The notes under the pieces: generated by a model
Database searches by the model: none
Told to the model about the DNA's origin: nothing
What the model saw: the letters and a program-made list of their open reading frames with translations, nothing else
In this document: piece after piece, positions 60,481 through 64,000 of the stretch
Layout of the letters: every line of letters starts with the position of its first letter
Position numbering within the stretch: the stretch's first letter is position 1
Assembly (NCBI GenBank): GCA_000149265.1
Contig: CH001987.1
Location: forward strand, 540,300-604,299
Direction of reading: 5' to 3'
Length of the DNA stretch: 64,000 nucleotides
From: Ciona savignyi
Lineage: Eukaryota > Chordata > Ascidiacea > Phlebobranchia > Cionidae
Translations under genes and position numbers: made by a program

Positions 60481-61386
60481 TGCAACGTTTGACGTTTATC
60501 GGGGGTGTTTTTGACCCTCTGTGTACGCACCTTGGTGCTTTAGCGTGGCTCGAATATATGCTGACTCCGATATCCGACTTCCAAAGATCGAGTCCACGCT
60601 GGTTGAACGTTGGTTAGTTTATTGTCAAACGTTGTTAATATGAACACACGAATAAATCAATGCACTTTACTCGGGAATCGATTCGCGGGACCGACTGGCG
60701 TCGGAATAACTGCGCGATGCGATTAATAGACAGTCCGTTTTCCTTTGCGGCTTGTCAACTCGTTCTTTGTTTATTCCGGCAGAAGCGACTTTTGTCTTGT
60801 TCCTTCTGTCAACTATGCCACAAAGTCTCAATAACCTAGCGCTTAACGCGCCAGGTGGCAGTCACCTCGGTCTCAGCCTCGTTCCCTCTCTCTCTGTCAG
60901 TTTTCTTTCTGACGTTCAAACATCCGTATTTATCTGGTGCTCCAATCCCTAAGAGAAAACTGCATGATGCCCGTTTTTGGTCTTATTCATGTAATCTTTT
61001 CTCTCCAAAACCACTTATAGATTCTCTGCTTCTCACTCTTGCGACAACATCTCGTGTGATTGTTCGCCCAAAATAGACCCATTAGCTGGTCTTTCCCACG
61101 GGAACCCCATCAAAATCCTTCGTAACTCCGAGCAATAACTGACGTCATAATGATTTCCAGAGATCAAACAACACTGACCAGCAATAGCTGGCGCCATAAT
61201 GTTCTCGATCACCTTCCGCACACGATCAAACAACACCGACCCTTAATTGACGTCATAATGTTTTTCAGGTCAGCCTTTGCACGCGATCAATGACCAATAA
61301 CTGGCGCCATAATGCAGTTTCAAGTGGATGACGTCCATCTTATCGCGGATGTTTGAATTGAAGTGAAAACAAGGCGAACCGCTGCA
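60481..61386 (-). repeat. 5' LTR of the non-autonomous element
   Basis: 906-bp partner LTR. Its right edge abuts the AG of exon-like segment C1. Confidence 0.93.
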
Positions 61387-61390
61387 AAAG

Positions 61391-61817
61391 GCTTGGTAGC
61401 TTACTGTTTGTGTCAGATAAACATGGTGTCATGCAATTACGTGTTTGTACCAAGTACGTTATCTCCCCATAGTTTAACAAACACTTCAACAACAAACCCG
61501 AAAGTTTAACTTTTTAACCTCAGTGACGTAAAAAAAACATGTGTTAGACCAGTCGTGTTCGATATGTGTGAATTTATAACAAGCTTTTCGGAATATTTAT
61601 ATTTTTACACAGGGCGGGGAACTAGTTATTTTTTACGTATTCTTTGTTTTCTGCTGGAAAGGAATTTTTAATCCCAATGTGTAAGAAAGTTAACGATGTA
61701 AATACACGAATGAGAAAAACACAACTGAAATTAAAATATCCAAGTTTTTTTCCGGGGTTGATTTGTGTCCAATTGTGCTTGTTTTGGTTCAACGCATTTA
61801 TCAACAAACTGCTGAAG
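61391..61817 (+). pseudogene. exon-like segment C1 with intact right end
   Basis: Homologous to A1 and B1 but extends past the point where they are cut by a SINE. The extra part reads MRKTQLKLKYPSFFPG and a hydrophobic ICVQLCLFWFNAF, ending CTGAAG before GTAACG, a plausible splice donor. A TAA at about 61507 and an indel at about 61615-61630 break the frame, and the LTR element has replaced the sequence just upstream of its acceptor. Confidence 0.4.
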
Positions 61818-62515
61818 GTAACGGTTCTTTTTATGTCGTTTTACTTAAAATTCACCACGGTACAGTCAAAATGTATTAGCTAACAACTACAGAAGATTTA
61901 ACTCAATGTGAAATTTTCTTCCTTTTGATATAGAGCGTAAATGACATTGACTTTAGTTCTGGTGGAATTGAATGCTGTAGATTCCCATGAAAATGGTCTA
62001 AATATGGATATGCATTTCATAGAGTGATAATAGTACATTTCTTTTTCCATTTGGTTTCCACTCACGTTTTGCCATATATTAAGTGTGCCCTGCTTTTATT
62101 ACTGCTTTTAAAGGATCAAAAACAAATAAACGAGTTACTGGCGTAAGTTTTATTTTGGGTGATTTAAGTTTTTTTTCATAAGTTTACGATTTAAGTTTTC
62201 ATACGGTCAATTGTCAAATAACCTCGCGTCAAAGGCCGGGTTATCGATATGCACTTTGTTGAATACGCTAGAGATACTGCTAAAGTTTTACTTTAACCGA
62301 ATAAACCAGTGGAATCATACGTATGCGCCTTTCCCAAACCCCAAACCGAATAGCATGAGCTACTGTCATATAGAATATTCATGTTGAACTAATGAAGGTT
62401 GCTACTGATGAATCGGTGTTTATAGATAGTCAAACATTAAAATTGTTGAACTACAATACCATTTTATCAGTCAGTAAGCTATATATATATATTATTGACC
62501 TTTTAACTTTGCAGG

Positions 62516-62960
62516 GCTTGTTAGCTAACTGTTTGTGAGGGATAAACATGGTGTAATGCAATTACGCGATCGAACCAAGGACGTTAGCTCCTCGTAATTT
62601 AACAAAACACTTCAACAACAGACTCCAAAGTTCAACTTTTCAATATAAGTGACAAGAGGAAAGCTGTGTTTGAACAACAGTGTTCGATATGTGTCAATTT
62701 ATAACAAGCGGGTAGAATTATTTATATTTTCACCCAAAATGCCGAACCGGTTGTTTGGCAGATTATTTTCCGGCTCAGGTTTACTTATATTATTTAACCC
62801 GTTCAGTATTAATTCTTATTTTCTTGAGTAAAATAGAATTTCGAGTTCTGCTTCAGTTCGTACAAACACAACCGTTCCGATAATTTCAAAGAAAGACATC
62901 ACGAGAAATATTATAAGATACAACATGCATCTCTGTCCTTGGGCAATGCAATCAAGCTGA
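62516..62960 (+). pseudogene. exon-like segment C2
   Basis: Copy of A2 and B2 after TTTGCAG. Stops are present early (TGTTTGTGAGG), so it is not coding. Confidence 0.35.
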
Positions 62961-63819
62961 TGAAATAAGCTGTTTTATAAGACAAGAAAAACAAAGCATT
63001 CCCACGAAACACAAAATGTTTTGATGACCATTACGCTGGAATATGTTAATAGGAATGCTACAGTGGGTTTAAAAAGTAAAAACAGATCTGATTAATTTTT
63101 AATATTCATAATTTGATAGCGTAATAGTCCACCTTGGTTATAGTTTTTACCAAGACTAAAAATTCAATCAACTATTACATGTAAGCGACCACTATTTTTA
63201 AAACCCATTTTGTCCACGCTGTATGTTTGTGATGTAAAAATGTAGAGCCCTACCCGTTCCGTTAGGTTTTTGCCGCGCTATTTCTGCCGAATGTGCCAAA
63301 TTGATGATTCGTTCTTTATTAAGCGCCTATGCTGGTAACAAGTATTGTAAATACCGTATCTATTTTATGTACTATAGTGGAAATGTAACGCACACCAGGG
63401 CTCGTTTGTTGCGTTATGTTTTATACATTTTTCTATATCTATATTACACCTTACGTACATTTTCGATACATTTATTCCTTTACTTCTCAACTTGTTTTAT
63501 CTACATCGATTTTTTACACTCCCGCTTTTATTATCTCTCGAGGTAAATAATTAACGTTCGGTGCTGTGTAGATTTTTCGTAATTCTGATGTTTACGAGCA
63601 TGCGTAGCTAAAATTTAGTTACACTTAAGACTTGTTTTTAATAACAAATCTTTTTTAAATTTTAACCGAAATCTAGATTTAAAAGACGGTATAAGCATGC
63701 GTGTAGCAAATATCACATGGGGTATGTATACAACAAAACATTTCGGTTAAAATTTAAAAATTTTACAACAAAACATTGACCAAATTTAAGGTCAAGTTTG
63801 TGGCAAAATACCATATGTA

Positions 63820-63965
63820 ATCTGCATTGGAATGCGCATACTGAGTTCATTACGTAATCACCCATCACGTATTATCACGTCACCTCATGACGCATTGACA
63901 AGCAAAGCAGTTGTTTAAAATACGTCATTTATTTGTCTATAAAGCTATGCGCATGTGATGAAAAT
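63820..63965 (+). promoter_or_regulatory. conserved TATA/CRE-like block, copy C
   Basis: TGACGCA at about 63889, TACGTCA at 63921 and TATAAAG at 63938 preserve order and close spacing relative to copies A and B. Confidence 0.35.
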
Positions 63966-64000
63966 GTATCTTAAACAATTCAACGTCTAATACAGTACAG

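Larger units (their letters stand above)
58565..61386 (-). mobile_element. young non-autonomous LTR retrotransposon
   Basis: Two 906-bp direct repeats with TG...CA ends enclose a 1,010-bp internal region. A perfect target duplication AAAGG (58560-58564 and 61387-61391) flanks the element, and copies A and B carry the empty site. Minus orientation is set by TGGCGACCTTCCGACGG next to the right LTR (primer-binding site) and GGTGGAAGGCA next to the left LTR (polypurine tract). The internal region encodes no Gag or Pol, so it must move with proteins supplied by another element. Confidence 0.92.
47580..64000. repeat. large tandem duplication, copies A, B and C
   Basis: Copies start near 47580 (A), 52841 (B) and 57531 (C), each marked by GAAGTCATCCCTTCAAATCA just after 31-bp minisatellite units. 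A is about 5.26 kb, B about 4.69 kb, and C runs off the window. Differences are largely later insertions: SINE and hAT MITE in A, an LTR element in C. Within each copy the first and second halves are themselves distantly duplicated (exon-like segments and fossil SINE pieces). Stretches not listed separately are non-coding unit sequence. Confidence 0.9.

Overview
This is eukaryotic DNA: AT-rich, intron-containing and full of transposable elements. The best guess is a tunicate, perhaps Ciona-like. That rests on an NLR-type receptor built from tandem leucine-rich-repeat (LRR) exons, Ty3/gypsy and BEL/Pao retroelements, tRNA-derived SINEs with a TATCC-type tail, and very short dispersed exons. The species is inference and was not checked against any database.

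The main gene is a NACHT-LRR (NLR-like) receptor on the minus strand, spread over about 36 kb from 40129 down to 4181. Its visible exons are a short linker exon (39991-40129), a large NACHT exon (31794-33557) with Walker A and B motifs, and nine LRR exons (26344, 24077, 21205, 18268, 16355, 14022, 7840, 5229 and 4181, left ends). Eight LRR exons are exactly 165 nt and one is 166 nt. All start and end in phase 0 and have clean splice sites. They lie in a tandem array of units of roughly 1-3 kb in which exon and intron were duplicated together. The NACHT exon carries two frame breaks and one LRR exon carries one, so this copy is either a pseudogene or contains sequencing errors. The 5' exon(s) and 3' end are not identified.

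Elements have inserted throughout this gene. A partial BEL/Pao element (1-2712) sits at its 3' side. A decayed Ty3/gypsy element (9334-13980) lies between two LRR exons. A nearly complete 5.0-kb Ty3/gypsy element with 310-bp LTRs and a CACAT target duplication (33893-38894) lies in the intron before the NACHT exon. SINEs, a pogo-like MITE and a palindrome-bearing repeat here called R2 are also present. A 100-N assembly gap lies at 17977-18076.

From 40499 to 44861 there is a 31-bp minisatellite of roughly 140 copies with higher-order structure, followed by an R2 repeat cluster containing a hAT MITE, then a second block of the 31-bp minisatellite.

From about 47580 to the right edge there are three copies (A, B, C) of a 4.5-5.3 kb tandem duplication. 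Short 31-bp minisatellite blocks mark the junctions. Each copy carries two related exon-like segments of unknown family and a conserved TATA/CRE-like block. Differential insertions with empty sites in sister copies include a SINE and a hAT MITE in A. Copy C carries a very young non-autonomous LTR element (58565-61386) with nearly identical 906-bp LTRs. No rRNA, functional tRNA gene or CRISPR array was seen.
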